Assembly (NCBI RefSeq): GCF_016772315.1
Contig: NZ_CP053482.1
Span: 2,232,001-2,296,000 of the forward strand
DNA: 64,000 nt
Reading direction: 5' to 3'
From: Thiothrix subterranea
Lineage (GTDB): Bacteria; Pseudomonadota; Gammaproteobacteria; Thiotrichales; Thiotrichaceae
Both the position numbers and the translations under genes were made by a program. Under the pieces are notes generated by a model. The model was not told where the DNA came from. It was given only the letters and a program-made list of their open reading frames with translations, and did no database searches. Within the stretch, counting starts at the first letter, position 1. The number at the start of each line of letters is the position of its first letter. This document shows positions 1 to 10,199 of this stretch, piece by piece.

Positions 1-592
1 ACAGCAAAAACGCCATGAACATGCCCAGCAAAAAGCCCGCATCCCCCAGCCGATTGGTGACGAACGCCCGCGTCGCATTGATGGTTGCGGTTTTGCTTTG
101 CCAGTTATACGCAATCAACAGGTAAGAACTCGCACCGGCCAATTCCCACCCCACAAACGCCAGCACCGCGCTGCCCGACAAAGCAATCAATTGCATCGCA
201 GCGGTGAACAGTGCCAGCACCATGAAAAAGCGCTGAAACCCGCAATCACGGTGCAAATAATTCACCGAAAAGCGTGTCACCAATAGCGTAATTACCGCTA
301 CCAAGGTCGACATGCTCAAACTCAAACCATCCAGCATGAAACTGATGCTGGCGTTGTAGACGCCACTGTGTAACCAGGGCAATACCATGACGTGTTGGCT
401 ACCGTGCAATAAATATTGCCCATCCGCCCACAACACCAAGACCAGACTCAGCAAGCCCGCACCCAGCACCAACTGTGAACTGAGGCGTTCGCTCGCTTCG
501 CAGCGATTCCAACGCAATACCCGATTCAGCGCCACCAATACAGCGGCTAATAAGGGCAAACCGGGAATCAGTAATAACCAGCCATTAGCCAT
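1..592 (-). CDS. DabB-like proton-channel subunit, partial (runs off left edge)
   Basis: About 197 N-terminal residues of a NuoL-family (proton-conducting membrane transporter) protein; the 3' end lies outside the window. The ATG at 592-590 overlaps the stop of the upstream dabA by eight bases, and a GGAGGTGA ribosome site sits just before it. The translation is strongly hydrophobic and parallels the complete DabB at 3838-5394 throughout: a motif like TRFSVNYLHR, then FVGWE and ATRAFVTNRLGD. By analogy with characterised DabAB pairs it should form the ion-conducting partner of the DabA encoded upstream and energise bicarbonate uptake. Distinction from a true NuoL rests on the dabA neighbour. 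Confidence 0.85.
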   Translation of the reverse strand, partial: MANGWLLLIPGLPLLAAVLVALNRVLRWNRCEASERLSSQLVLGAGLLSLVLVLWADGQYLLHGSQHVMVLPWLHSGVYNASISFMLDGLSLSMSTLVAVITLLVTRFSVNYLHRDCGFQRFFMVLALFTAAMQLIALSGSAVLAFVGWELAGASSYLLIAYNWQSKTATINATRAFVTNRLGDAGFLLGMFMAFLL

Positions 593-3500
593 GTGTCACC
601 TCCGCTGTATTGCGCACCGCAGCGGGCGGCAAATACCCGCGTTGCCCCGCGTACCATTCCTGCGAATGCTGTACCCTTGGCAATTGATGAATTTCGCCTT
701 GCCATTGCGCAAAGCCTTTGCCGGGTTGGAACACATGGATTTCGTTACGCTCCGGCGGTTTTGCTGCCAGCAATACCCAGCCATTGTCCAGCAAGCGCCG
801 CAAGTAATCATGGCGCTGGTAAATCGCCACCAAGGTATCAATCTCGGCTTCGGCAATTGCGAGTAAGCGCATCGGCTCGTGCAATTCCACCATCTGTTGT
901 GCCAGCCCGGTGCGTAAATCGCTCGCGCCGCCTTCCATGACCCCAAACAAGCCAGTGAGATTGTGGGTGGCTTTGCTGCCGGAACCGAAGTAGCCGTTTT
1001 GCATCCGCGAAAAGTAGTAGTCCATCTGAATCCCGACCCCGACCACGCCATTGCCTTGCAATTGCGCTTCTAACATTTTGCCATCGGGGTCATTGTGTGG
1101 GTCATACGAAATCAGGAACGAGCGCCGATCCCAGAAAATCCCTTTGCTCAATTCCCGCCGCCCAATGAAGGCGACCGCACAACCTTGATGCCCTAATTCC
1201 GCCCGTACCTGATCGGGGGAAGCGGCGCGACCTTCCACATGCCGCTTGGCTTGAAGCGGGGTCAGGTGCGGGCTGGCAGAGGCAAATTTGCGGCAACGTT
1301 CTTGCGCGGATAAGCGCACGGCTTGCTCGGTGGCTTGCTGGACATGTGCAAACACGCTGCGATGGCTGGCGGGAATCAAATCGGTGTCAAACCAGTCGAT
1401 GGCATCGCTGGTGGTATCGTGTTCACTGGCGATGAACCAGCAGCCGTCAGGGATGTGAATGCCGTGTTGCGCGACCAATTGCGCCCGCACTTCCGGTTCA
1501 TTGCACATGCTGGTAAAGGCACGCGCATTGGGGCCGCCGAAGCGCCCGCTGCACGCGCCGCAACCGTAGCCGAGAATGTGCGGGTTATTCAAATGGCGCG
1601 AACGGTGTGCCATGAGCACTACCAAGGACGCAAAGCCGCTGGTAAAGCCGGTGAGTTTGAGGAAAGTGGCAACCTTGGTGACTTTTTCCTCGGCGCTGAA
1701 GCCTTGTTGGTTGTGGTCTTTGCTGGGGCATTCCAATGCGTCTTGTGCGGTGTAAGCCACGCGGGTTTTGAGTGGCACACTGGTTTGGCGTTGTACCTTG
1801 CTGATGAAGCGTTGGTAGGCGGCGGGCATGACGCTGCGCCCGACCATTTCCAGCAAGGCAAACGGGGCGAGTAACGGTAATGCCAAGGTCGTGCCGATGA
1901 CGCTGTGGCGCATCCGGTGATTTTTCAGCTTGTGCAGCCAATTGAGCCAGCGTTGGCGGCGTTGGTGGGCGGGTAAGCGCCGTTGGGCGTTCGCGGCGGG
2001 AACTTCGCGGAGTTCGTGAACCGCCGTCACCACGGGTTGTGCCAGTTTTAGCGGACGGGGTGCATCCAGCCCGCGCCAGTTATTGGGTAAGCCGAATACG
2101 CCTGCCGCGCCGAAGGTTTCGAGGTCGGGGGCGAGTTCTTCCAGATGGCGGCGCACGCTTTCTTCGCGGTCATCCATGCAGAAAATCAGTTGCGCATTGG
2201 GCGGGGAAGAGAGGTTAGGCGGGGGTTCTTCCGCGTGTTTGTTCAACAACGCGCTGAAAATTTCTTCTTGGTAATGGTGTTCATACGCCCGCAGCCATAA
2301 GTAGCCACTGGTGTTGGGGTCGTCGAGCTCTTCCAGAATTGCCAGCAGGCGTTTGATGCGCGGGGTTTCCAATTGCGCCACTTGCGGCGCGGCCATGCCT
2401 AAGTGTTGGGCAAGGTGGAATAAGCGCCAAGCCTTGCGGTAAATGTCCGTGCCGACGGGGATCACGGTTTCCGGCGCAAGGTTCCAAGTTAGGATTTGGT
2501 GCGCGAGTTGATGCCAGTCAGCGGGTTGAATGTCTTCTTGGCTGCTTAAGAATTGCTGAGCGAGTTGTTGCAGGAATTCCGGCAAGGTGGTGTTGTAGGC
2601 GTGGTAGCGAACAAAAAACTCATCCTGATGCTGATGGAAATAACCGCGAATGCCGGTGGTGCTGGCGTCGATTTGCCAGTTGTCGCGGGCAACGTGACGG
2701 CAGAAGATGTGTTCCAGCACCAAACGCACCGCGAGGTAATCTTCCATGCTCACCGGTGTGGTTAAACCGTAATAGCCGGGGTTTTTCGCCCGCCAGTTGA
2801 ACATGCCTGACCAGCCCGGCAATTCCAGTGCCAATACCCGCAAGTAGCCGCCCCAATGGGCTTTGTCGATGCCAAGGCGCATCATTTCTTGGTGGATGGT
2901 TTCCAGCGGGTCGTGATGCAGAGAACGCAGGTAATCGTCCCAATCGTCCATGCCAGCGAGGGTGAGGGTGGGGTCGTTGAGGGTGGCTTCGCGCCAATGC
3001 GTGTAAAATCCGTTGGATTGGGAGCGGAAGGCGGCAATGCCTTGGTCGAGCCAGCTTGCCAGATGGCGATCCAGCAGCGGCAGCAGCGAATCCATTACGT
3101 CAACAGCGGTAAGTTTGCTCAGTAAGCCACGCAGGGTGAGGGTTTCGCCGACCTGATCCAGCAAATCATGCAGCAGGTGGCGGCTTTCGGCGTGGATGAA
3201 GCTTTCTGCATCGGGGATGCTGGCGCCGATTTGCCCTTGTTGCTTGATTTGATCCCAGATGCCGTTAATGTCGCTGAGGCGCAGGTTGAGCAAGGCTTCG
3301 GGGTGCGGCAAATCGTAGTGCAGTTCCAGCTTTTGCAGGCAGGTTTCCCACAAGGCACGGATGGCGACGGCTTCGTCTTGTCCGGCGGCTTCGAGTAATT
3401 TTTCGCGCTGCTCAAAGGCAACATCGGCTTGAAAACGTTCCAGCGCGTGGTTTTCTTCCACCTGCCAACGCATTTGCTGGAAGGTAATCGGCTTAATATT

Positions 3501-3824
3501 ATTCGCCAGCGCGGTGAGGTAAATGTCGCGGTCAGCCGCTTTATCGGCTTCGGTGGCGAGTACGCTGAAAATATCGTGGCGATTGATGCGCCCTTCGCGG
3601 AAAAACCGGCGGTATTCGCCGTTCGGCAAATAGCCCAGTGAGCCACTGTGAGCGTGAGCGGTGCGCAGCGCCTCGGCGAATGGCAGGTATTCGTAATTTT
3701 CCAGCGGATTAAAATGCACAAAATCTTGCAGCGGCGCTTGAATCGGCAGCACCGCATTCAGACCGGCAATGGCTTCACGCAAATAGTCACGTTGTGCGTC
3801 GTGTGACTGACTGTGATTCGTCAT
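585..3824 (-). CDS. dabA: DabA-type inorganic carbon transporter subunit (DUF2309), copy 1
   Basis: 1079 residues, full length for the DUF2309/DabA family, a peripheral protein with a beta-carbonic-anhydrase-like active site that works with DabB to hydrate CO2 and accumulate bicarbonate. The expected zinc/active-site set is visible: C549 and D551 in the FCMDDRE motif, H740, and C755 in GCGACSG; the 15-residue H-to-C spacing equals that of the other DabA here. Around H740 the sequence reads MAHRSRH where the paralogue has MGHGSTS, so the copies have diverged near the site. It starts 13 bases after the upstream dabB stop, with AGGAA as a distant ribosome site, and ends overlapping the next dabB by eight bases. 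Function is inferred from family and context. Confidence 0.92.
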   Translation of the reverse strand: MTNHSQSHDAQRDYLREAIAGLNAVLPIQAPLQDFVHFNPLENYEYLPFAEALRTAHAHSGSLGYLPNGEYRRFFREGRINRHDIFSVLATEADKAADRDIYLTALANNIKPITFQQMRWQVEENHALERFQADVAFEQREKLLEAAGQDEAVAIRALWETCLQKLELHYDLPHPEALLNLRLSDINGIWDQIKQQGQIGASIPDAESFIHAESRHLLHDLLDQVGETLTLRGLLSKLTAVDVMDSLLPLLDRHLASWLDQGIAAFRSQSNGFYTHWREATLNDPTLTLAGMDDWDDYLRSLHHDPLETIHQEMMRLGIDKAHWGGYLRVLALELPGWSGMFNWRAKNPGYYGLTTPVSMEDYLAVRLVLEHIFCRHVARDNWQIDASTTGIRGYFHQHQDEFFVRYHAYNTTLPEFLQQLAQQFLSSQEDIQPADWHQLAHQILTWNLAPETVIPVGTDIYRKAWRLFHLAQHLGMAAPQVAQLETPRIKRLLAILEELDDPNTSGYLWLRAYEHHYQEEIFSALLNKHAEEPPPNLSSPPNAQLIFCMDDREESVRRHLEELAPDLETFGAAGVFGLPNNWRGLDAPRPLKLAQPVVTAVHELREVPAANAQRRLPAHQRRQRWLNWLHKLKNHRMRHSVIGTTLALPLLAPFALLEMVGRSVMPAAYQRFISKVQRQTSVPLKTRVAYTAQDALECPSKDHNQQGFSAEEKVTKVATFLKLTGFTSGFASLVVLMAHRSRHLNNPHILGYGCGACSGRFGGPNARAFTSMCNEPEVRAQLVAQHGIHIPDGCWFIASEHDTTSDAIDWFDTDLIPASHRSVFAHVQQATEQAVRLSAQERCRKFASASPHLTPLQAKRHVEGRAASPDQVRAELGHQGCAVAFIGRRELSKGIFWDRRSFLISYDPHNDPDGKMLEAQLQGNGVVGVGIQMDYYFSRMQNGYFGSGSKATHNLTGLFGVMEGGASDLRTGLAQQMVELHEPMRLLAIAEAEIDTLVAIYQRHDYLRRLLDNGWVLLAAKPPERNEIHVFQPGKGFAQWQGEIHQLPRVQHSQEWYAGQRGYLPPAAVRNTAEVTHG

Positions 3825-3837
3825 GTGTTATTGTTTC

Positions 3838-5394
3838 CTACAAAATAACGGCGAGGGTAGCCGCTATCAATAAAATCAGGTAACGCGGTTGGGTGAGCAG
3901 CTCTTCAACCAAATCGAGGTATTCGCCCAATTGCTGCAAATAGCGCCCCAGTTTGCCGCCACCTTTTTGTAATAACAGCCGGTCTTCCAGCCATTCAAAG
4001 CGTTCTGCCACCCATTGCATCAGCTTGCCCAGCAAGCCTGAACCCGTGCCGATGCCGCTTTCCAGCCGCAATTTGCCTTGTTGGAAGTCCTGCATTTCGG
4101 CCAAGGTGGAGAGCATATTGCTGTGCGACGGTGTCCCGGTGAGGCGGTCAATCACGCGGCTATCCAAGGTTTGCACTTCGTGCGCGAGGGCTTGGGTCGG
4201 GCGTACCAGCAACCAGTTTTCCAGTGGTACGAGCCAGAAACGTTGCAGGGCGGCAGTATACAGCCAGCGGCGTTTGCGCAGCCAAGCGGGAGCGGGTTTG
4301 GCGGGTTCCCATTCGGTTTGTTGCAAAAACGAGGGCGAATGCAGGAATTGGTAAGCCCGCCAAATCGCGTGTAGCCCCATGTGGAATGCGGCGAGGGTGT
4401 AAAATCCGAACCCGATTTCAATCAGCATTAGCCCGGTTTGCTGTTGGGTGGAAAAGATCAGCGAGCTTTTAATGTCAGTTTGCACTTGCACGCCTAACCA
4501 GCCGTACAGCACCGTGAGTATGCCTAATAGAATCAGCACGTTGCCCAACAGGGGGGATTCTTCCAGCAAGGGTTCGAGGCGTAACAGCAGGTAAATCCCC
4601 GCGTGTACCATGATCGAGCCGTAAAATACTGCGCTGGATGGGGTGGGGCCTTCCAACGCACGAGTAATCCACGCACTGAACGGAAATTGCGCCGATTTTA
4701 CCAGCGCTGCCAGCATGAAACCCATGCTCATCAAGCCCACTACCATGCCGGACATATCGGGTTTTTCGCCAAACAATACATTCCACTCAACATTGCCCAG
4801 CCAGCTAAAGCCAATGAACATGCCGAACAAATAACCGGTATCGCCGAAACGGTTGGTGACAAACGCACGGGTAGCGCCTTCCGCCGCTGTTTCGCGCTGC
4901 CAGGCATACGCAATCAGCATGTAGGAACTGATTCCCGCCATTTCCCAGCCAATAAAGCCCAGCAAGGCACTGCCCGACAGCACAATCAGCAACATGGCGC
5001 AGGAAAATAGCGACATCACAATGAAAAAGCGCCGAAAACCGGGTTCACGGTGCAAATAGTTGACCGAAAAGCGCGTGACCACCAACGTAATCGTCGCCAT
5101 TACCACGCCAAAGCTTAAGCTGAGCGTATCCAGCATCAAGCTGACCGAGGCTTGGTAATCGCCGCTTTGCAGCCACGGAAACAACATCACATGACCGGGT
5201 GCGCCGTGGGTAAAGTCGTAAATCGCCAGCGCGACCATGGCCAGCAAGCTGAGGGTGTTGGCAGTGACAGCGACCAGCGCGGTTTCGCGTTCGCCTTTTT
5301 CACCGCGATTCCAGCCGAAGATAAAGCCGAGGACAATCCACAGGGCGGCGAGGAAGGGGAGGCCGGGGATGAGGAGGAGTAAGCTGTTAGGCAT
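3838..5394 (-). CDS. dabB: DabB-like proton-conducting membrane subunit
   Basis: 518 residues of the NuoL/Proton_antipo_M family, all of it hydrophobic until a polar C-terminal stretch (about residues 370-490) that ends in one last membrane segment. Conserved features include TRFSVNYLHR, GWEMAGISSY, ATRAFVTNRFGD, a lysine in VKSAQFPFSAW and QTDIKSSL. The ATG at 5394 is preferred over a TTG six bases earlier because GGAGG lies six bases before it. It overlaps the preceding dabA by eight bases, the same arrangement as at 585-592, which fits duplication of a dabA-dabB pair. Predicted ion channel of a DAB bicarbonate pump in the inner membrane; a hydrogenase or complex I subunit is less likely given the neighbours. 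Confidence 0.88.
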   Translation of the reverse strand: MPNSLLLLIPGLPFLAALWIVLGFIFGWNRGEKGERETALVAVTANTLSLLAMVALAIYDFTHGAPGHVMLFPWLQSGDYQASVSLMLDTLSLSFGVVMATITLVVTRFSVNYLHREPGFRRFFIVMSLFSCAMLLIVLSGSALLGFIGWEMAGISSYMLIAYAWQRETAAEGATRAFVTNRFGDTGYLFGMFIGFSWLGNVEWNVLFGEKPDMSGMVVGLMSMGFMLAALVKSAQFPFSAWITRALEGPTPSSAVFYGSIMVHAGIYLLLRLEPLLEESPLLGNVLILLGILTVLYGWLGVQVQTDIKSSLIFSTQQQTGLMLIEIGFGFYTLAAFHMGLHAIWRAYQFLHSPSFLQQTEWEPAKPAPAWLRKRRWLYTAALQRFWLVPLENWLLVRPTQALAHEVQTLDSRVIDRLTGTPSHSNMLSTLAEMQDFQQGKLRLESGIGTGSGLLGKLMQWVAERFEWLEDRLLLQKGGGKLGRYLQQLGEYLDLVEELLTQPRYLILLIAATLAVIL

Positions 5395-8300
5395 GAGCAA
5401 CCTCCGGGGAAACGGCGTTAGCCGTCACCAACGCCGGTGACAAATGCCCATAATCCCCCGAATACCACTCCGCCGACCTATCCACCATCGGCAACTCATG
5501 CAATTCTCCCTCCCAGCGCACAAACCCCGTTCCCTGCACAAACAAATCAATCACCGCACTATCCGGGTCTTTCACCGCCACCATCAGCCACCCGCCACCA
5601 ATCAATTCCTGTAACGGCGCTTGCCGTGCGTAAATCTCACCAACTATCGCCGCTTTCGCCTCCACGATTACCAGCAAGCGCATCGCCTCGTGGATTTCAA
5701 TCATTTGCTGCGGCAAACCAGTACGCAAATCGCTGAATACGCCTTCCATGACCCCAAACAGCCCAGTGAGGTTGTGGGTAACTTTCGTGCCAGCGCCATA
5801 GCGGTCGTTATTCACGGTGGAAAAATAGTATTCGAGGTTAATGCCCGCGCCGACCGGCCCCGCATTCAGCAAAATATTTTCCAGAATCTTGCCATCCGGG
5901 TCGCGGGTGCAGTCATACGAAATCAGGAAACAGCGCCGATCCAGAAAACTACCCCGCGTCACGGCGCGTCGCCCGATCAAGGCGCAAGCGTTGGTGGCAT
6001 GACCCAATTCCGGGCGGGCTTGGCTGTAATCGACGGCACGGCTGGCAATGTGCGCCGCCGCTTGTGCCAGCGTCGGTTGACGTGGGGCAGAGGCCAGTTT
6101 GCGGCAACGTTCGTGCGCGGAATGCCGCGCCGCTTCGGTCAAACTGGCTTGCAAGGTGTGCAACGCATCCTGCAACGCGGCGGGTACTTTGTCGGTGTCA
6201 AACCAAGGAATGTGTTCGTCGCAGGTATCGTGTTCTGCGCCCACAAACCAGGTATCGGTGGGGATGTGAATGCCTTGCGCTGCCAATAGCGTGCGGATTT
6301 CAGCGCGATTCGCCATTGCCGCAAACACCCGTGCATTTGGCCCGCTGTGGCGACCGCTGCACGCGCCGCATTCATACGCCGCCGCATGGGGATTGTTTTG
6401 GCTGGTAGAGCCGTGTCCCATAATCACCACCAGCGGCGCGAAGCCATCGGTTAGCCCGATCATGCGCAAGAACCCGCCGACTTTTTCGGTTTGTTCCGCG
6501 TCGGTGAAGCCCATCTGGTTTTGCTGGCTGGAACGGGTCAGCTCCGGCTGCAAAGCAATAAACTCTAGCTTGGTCGGAATCGGCAGATCGGCTTTGCGGC
6601 GCAAGCGTTTCACCCATTGCCCAAAACCCAAGGGCAGGTAGGATTTGCCTAACATGACACCCAACGAGGCGGGTGCGAGTGCCATTTGACTCACGGTGCC
6701 AAGCAGCAAGTTATGCCGGGTAACGTGTTGCAAGTGGGCAAACAGCCGTTTACGCCACCCGACCCGTAGGGCATGTTGGCGTTGCAATTCTGCTGCTGCA
6801 TCCGCTGGCACTTCGCGCACCAAATGCACCGGGGTAACGGGTACAGGGCAGAGTTTGGTGACGGTTTTGTCGTCCAGCCCTTGCCAGTTCATGGGCAGGT
6901 TGAAAAATGCCGCCGCGCCCAGCGTTTCGATGTGCGGGTTGAGTTCTTCCAGATGGCGGCGAATACCCTCTTCGCGCTCATCCATGCAAAACACCAGTTG
7001 CGCTTGCGGGCGTTGGTGGCGTTGCTGCCAAGTGCCACGCCCGTGGTTATTAATGATAGCGTTGAAGATTTGCTCGCGGTAATGGCGTTCATACGCTTGC
7101 AGCCACAGAAAACCGCTGTGTTCGGCATCCAGTGCGTCGAGACAGGTGAAAATAACTTCAAGTTGCGTGTGGTTCAGTTGGTGTAGCGTTGCCGCATCCA
7201 ACGCCAGATGTTGCGCCAAGCGAAATAAGCGCCAGCCGTGCGCGTAAGCGTTCCAGCCTTGCAGGGTGGCATTCGCGGGGCTGTGCGCCCACGTCCAGAT
7301 TTGGTGCGCCAATTGTTCCCACTGCGCTTCTTCGTTAACACGCGGGCGGCTGTGACGAATCAATTGTTGTGCCGGGGTGAGCAAATATTCGGGCAGGCGG
7401 TGGTTAAAGGTGTAGTAACGCACCCAAAATTCGGTGGGATGTCGCCGAAATCGCCCGCGAATATCGCTAAGGCTGGCTTCCATCCACCAAATTTGACGGC
7501 ATAAGCGCCGCGCAAACAGGTGTTCCATGCTCAAACGCACCGCCAAATAGTCGAGCATGTGGACGTGTGGCGTGGTGATGCCCGCGTAACCGGGGTGTTG
7601 ATCGCGCCACAGGAACATGCCCGACCAGCCGGGCAATTCCAAGGCAAGACGTTCCAGGTAGCTTTCCCAGTGTTCTTTGGGAATACCGATGCGTTGCAAT
7701 TCGGCAATAATCGCGGCTTCAGCCGTATCGGGGAGGGAATTGAGGTGTTCGCTCCAATCGGTTAACCCTTCCAAGGTGCTGGTAAGGTCGTCTTCACTGG
7801 TATTGCGCCATGCGGTGAAAAAGCTGCTGCCCGCCGTGCCGTTGTGCCAAGCCGCCATGCCTTGATCCAGCCAAGAGGCGACTTGCCGGAGGAATAAGGG
7901 GCGGATGTCGTGGAGGATGTCTTCCCCCGTCACCGCTTGCAATAAGTCACGTAAGGTCAGCGTTTCACCGACTTGCTGGGTGAGGCGGAGTAATTGCTGC
8001 TGTGCGTCTTGAGCCACGCGCTCGTGAATGCCCGTGCCTTGCGCATCGAGTTCGGCGGCAAACAAACGGGCGGCACGTTCAGGGGAAAAGTTGAGTAAGT
8101 CTTCGGAATGCAGCAGATGATGATCCAGTTGCAATGCACTCAGGCACGCTGACCACAATTCACCGTCACGTTCCAGCACCCGGTTTTCTTCCACTTGCCA
8201 CACAAATTCGCTGGGGCTAATCGGTTTAATGGGGTGAATCAGGGCGGTGCGGTAAATATCGCCGCGTGTAACCGCTGCACCGTTAGCGGCGCGATTGAAT

Positions 8301-8575
8301 ACAGTTTCTACGCTATTCAGGCCGGAATCGGCTTGCAATACCGAGTCCAAATCATCTGCGGTGATGCGCCCACGCTGAAAATACTCGCGGAATTTTTCGC
8401 TGGGCAAATAGCCGTAAGCGCCGGTAATGTCATGCGCCGCTTTGAGCGCTGCTGGGAAAGGGAGGTGTTGAAAACCGTGCAGGGTATTGTGGTGCACGAA
8501 ATCCCGCAGGGGTGCTTGACCGGGTAAGACGTGTTCCAAATGTTCCAGTAAGTGCTGGAAAATACCCCCACTCAC
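5387..8575 (-). CDS. dabA: DabA-type inorganic carbon transporter subunit (DUF2309), copy 2
   Basis: 1062 residues, a full-length paralogue of the DabA at 585-3824. Active-site residues are in place: C530 and D532 in FCMDERE, H721 in MGHGS, and C736 in ECGACSG. It starts with GTG at 8575; this codon overlaps the TGA that ends the frame-corrected NuoM-like gene (GTGA), so translation is probably coupled. The 3' end overlaps dabB by eight bases. Predicted cytoplasmic-face CO2-hydrating subunit of a vectorial bicarbonate pump. Two different DabA proteins in one operon suggest two complexes or a hetero-complex; the sequence does not decide which. Confidence 0.92.
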   Translation of the reverse strand: MSGGIFQHLLEHLEHVLPGQAPLRDFVHHNTLHGFQHLPFPAALKAAHDITGAYGYLPSEKFREYFQRGRITADDLDSVLQADSGLNSVETVFNRAANGAAVTRGDIYRTALIHPIKPISPSEFVWQVEENRVLERDGELWSACLSALQLDHHLLHSEDLLNFSPERAARLFAAELDAQGTGIHERVAQDAQQQLLRLTQQVGETLTLRDLLQAVTGEDILHDIRPLFLRQVASWLDQGMAAWHNGTAGSSFFTAWRNTSEDDLTSTLEGLTDWSEHLNSLPDTAEAAIIAELQRIGIPKEHWESYLERLALELPGWSGMFLWRDQHPGYAGITTPHVHMLDYLAVRLSMEHLFARRLCRQIWWMEASLSDIRGRFRRHPTEFWVRYYTFNHRLPEYLLTPAQQLIRHSRPRVNEEAQWEQLAHQIWTWAHSPANATLQGWNAYAHGWRLFRLAQHLALDAATLHQLNHTQLEVIFTCLDALDAEHSGFLWLQAYERHYREQIFNAIINNHGRGTWQQRHQRPQAQLVFCMDEREEGIRRHLEELNPHIETLGAAAFFNLPMNWQGLDDKTVTKLCPVPVTPVHLVREVPADAAAELQRQHALRVGWRKRLFAHLQHVTRHNLLLGTVSQMALAPASLGVMLGKSYLPLGFGQWVKRLRRKADLPIPTKLEFIALQPELTRSSQQNQMGFTDAEQTEKVGGFLRMIGLTDGFAPLVVIMGHGSTSQNNPHAAAYECGACSGRHSGPNARVFAAMANRAEIRTLLAAQGIHIPTDTWFVGAEHDTCDEHIPWFDTDKVPAALQDALHTLQASLTEAARHSAHERCRKLASAPRQPTLAQAAAHIASRAVDYSQARPELGHATNACALIGRRAVTRGSFLDRRCFLISYDCTRDPDGKILENILLNAGPVGAGINLEYYFSTVNNDRYGAGTKVTHNLTGLFGVMEGVFSDLRTGLPQQMIEIHEAMRLLVIVEAKAAIVGEIYARQAPLQELIGGGWLMVAVKDPDSAVIDLFVQGTGFVRWEGELHELPMVDRSAEWYSGDYGHLSPALVTANAVSPEVAHA

Positions 8576-10073
8576 GGCATCATTCCCCCCGATACCTGCG
8601 TTACCGTTTCCATTGCGAAACGGCTTACGAGGTGTTGCACCGACATATCCATCATGTCGAGCAGGGGGTAGGGTAAAAGCCCAGCAATAACGTGCCAGTA
8701 ATCAAGCTTCCGGCGGCGACCATTTCCAGTGGGCGCATGTCTTCGACTTGCTGCATATCCAGCCGCATCGGGCCGGTGTAAAGCTGTTTGACGGTGCGAA
8801 TGCTGTAAGTGGCCGTGATCAACACGCCCAGCGACAGCAATACAATGCTCCATCCCCACGCCTCAAAGCCGCCGATCAAGACGTGCAATTCCGCCACAAA
8901 ACCTGCGGTACTCGGCAAGCCTACACCACCGACGAACGCCAAAATAATCAGAAAAGCGAAACGCGGCGTGACTCTAATCAGCGATCCATAATCATTGATG
9001 TCGCGGGTATGGGTACGCTCATACAACAAGCCGATCAGCATGAATGTTGCACCTGCTACCAGCCCGTGCGCCACCATTTGGTATACCGCGCCCGTCATGC
9101 CGGTGACGTTCAAGGTGGAAATTCCAATCAGCACCACGCCCATGTGACTCACGGAGGAGTATGCGATCATTTTTTTCATATCGCTTTGCCGCCATGCCAA
9201 CAAGCCGCCGTAGAGCAAGCCAATCACACCCAAAGTAAACAATAAGCCCTGCATCGCTTGCGCGGCGGCGGGTAAAATATCAATGGCGCGTAATAAGCCA
9301 TACGACCCCATTTTTAACAGGATGCCGGAGAGCAAAATACTCACGGGACTAGGCGCTTCGACGTGCGCCAACGGTAGCCAGCCGTGCAATGGGAACAGGG
9401 GCATTTTTACCCCGAAACCAATCAGTAAGCCGCTGAAAATCAGCACTTGTTCAGCCGTACTCAATTGCCGTGCACCTTCTGCCATGGCCGCAAAGGTGAA
9501 AGAGTGTGCCGGAGTCGCGTCAAACAGCACCAATAATGCCAGCAGCATGAAAATTGAGCCACCCATGGTGTACAACACGAAATTCAATGCCGCTGTTTGA
9601 CGATTTTTGCCACCCCAGCGGTCAATCAGGAAAAACAGCGGAATCAGCACCAGTTCCCAAAAAACGTAAAATAAGCCCCAATCTTGCGCCATAAACACGC
9701 CCATGGTGGCGGCTTCCAGCAAGAGCATCAGCAGGTAATAGCCTTTGACGTGATGCGTGATCATGTGCGAAGCCAGCAACGCCATCAGCACCAGCACGGT
9801 GGTGAGCAACACCATCGGGAACGCTAATCCATCCACGCCTAAGGAAAACGACGTGCCCAGCTTGGGATTCCAGACCACACTGGTCGCCAATTGAATCGCG
9901 GGGTTGCTAAAGTCGATTTGTTGGGTGAGGCTTACGGCATAGGCCAGTGTAACGGCTGCCACCCCAATAGCGGTGTTGCGGATTAAGCCCGGTCGCTCAC
10001 TGGGTAATAATGCCAAGATAAACGCACCTACCGCAGGCAGAAGCAAGAGCAGGATGAGCGGGTGATCCATCAT
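8572..10073 (-). CDS. NuoM-like proton-translocating subunit, apparent -1 base frameshift near the 3' end
   Basis: First gene of the dab operon as seen here. The main frame gives about 473 residues of NuoM/MrpD type: many membrane helices, FWELVLIPLFF, GVKMPLFPLHGWLPLAHVEAPS and MKKMIAYSSVSHMG. This frame ends early at 8652 with FYPTPCST. The frame shifted by one base continues the family-like C-terminus (YPLLDMMDMSVQHLV and on) to a TGA at 8574-8572 that overlaps the dabA GTG. One base therefore seems to be missing in the run around 8663-8675, either a real mutation or a sequence error. ATG at 10073 is preferred to a TTG at 10079. Role: probably an extra ion-translocating subunit for the DAB complex; a separate NDH-type function is possible. 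Confidence 0.8.
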
Positions 10074-10199
10074 ATCCAATGCGCCTTAAAAAGGGGTGGT
10101 CAGGGGAATATAAGCAGGCGATGATACATAAGTTTCGTATCTGTGGGTAGGCGTTAAGCTGTTAACCCACACTGTTTTACAGGATTTTGAGGTAAATAA

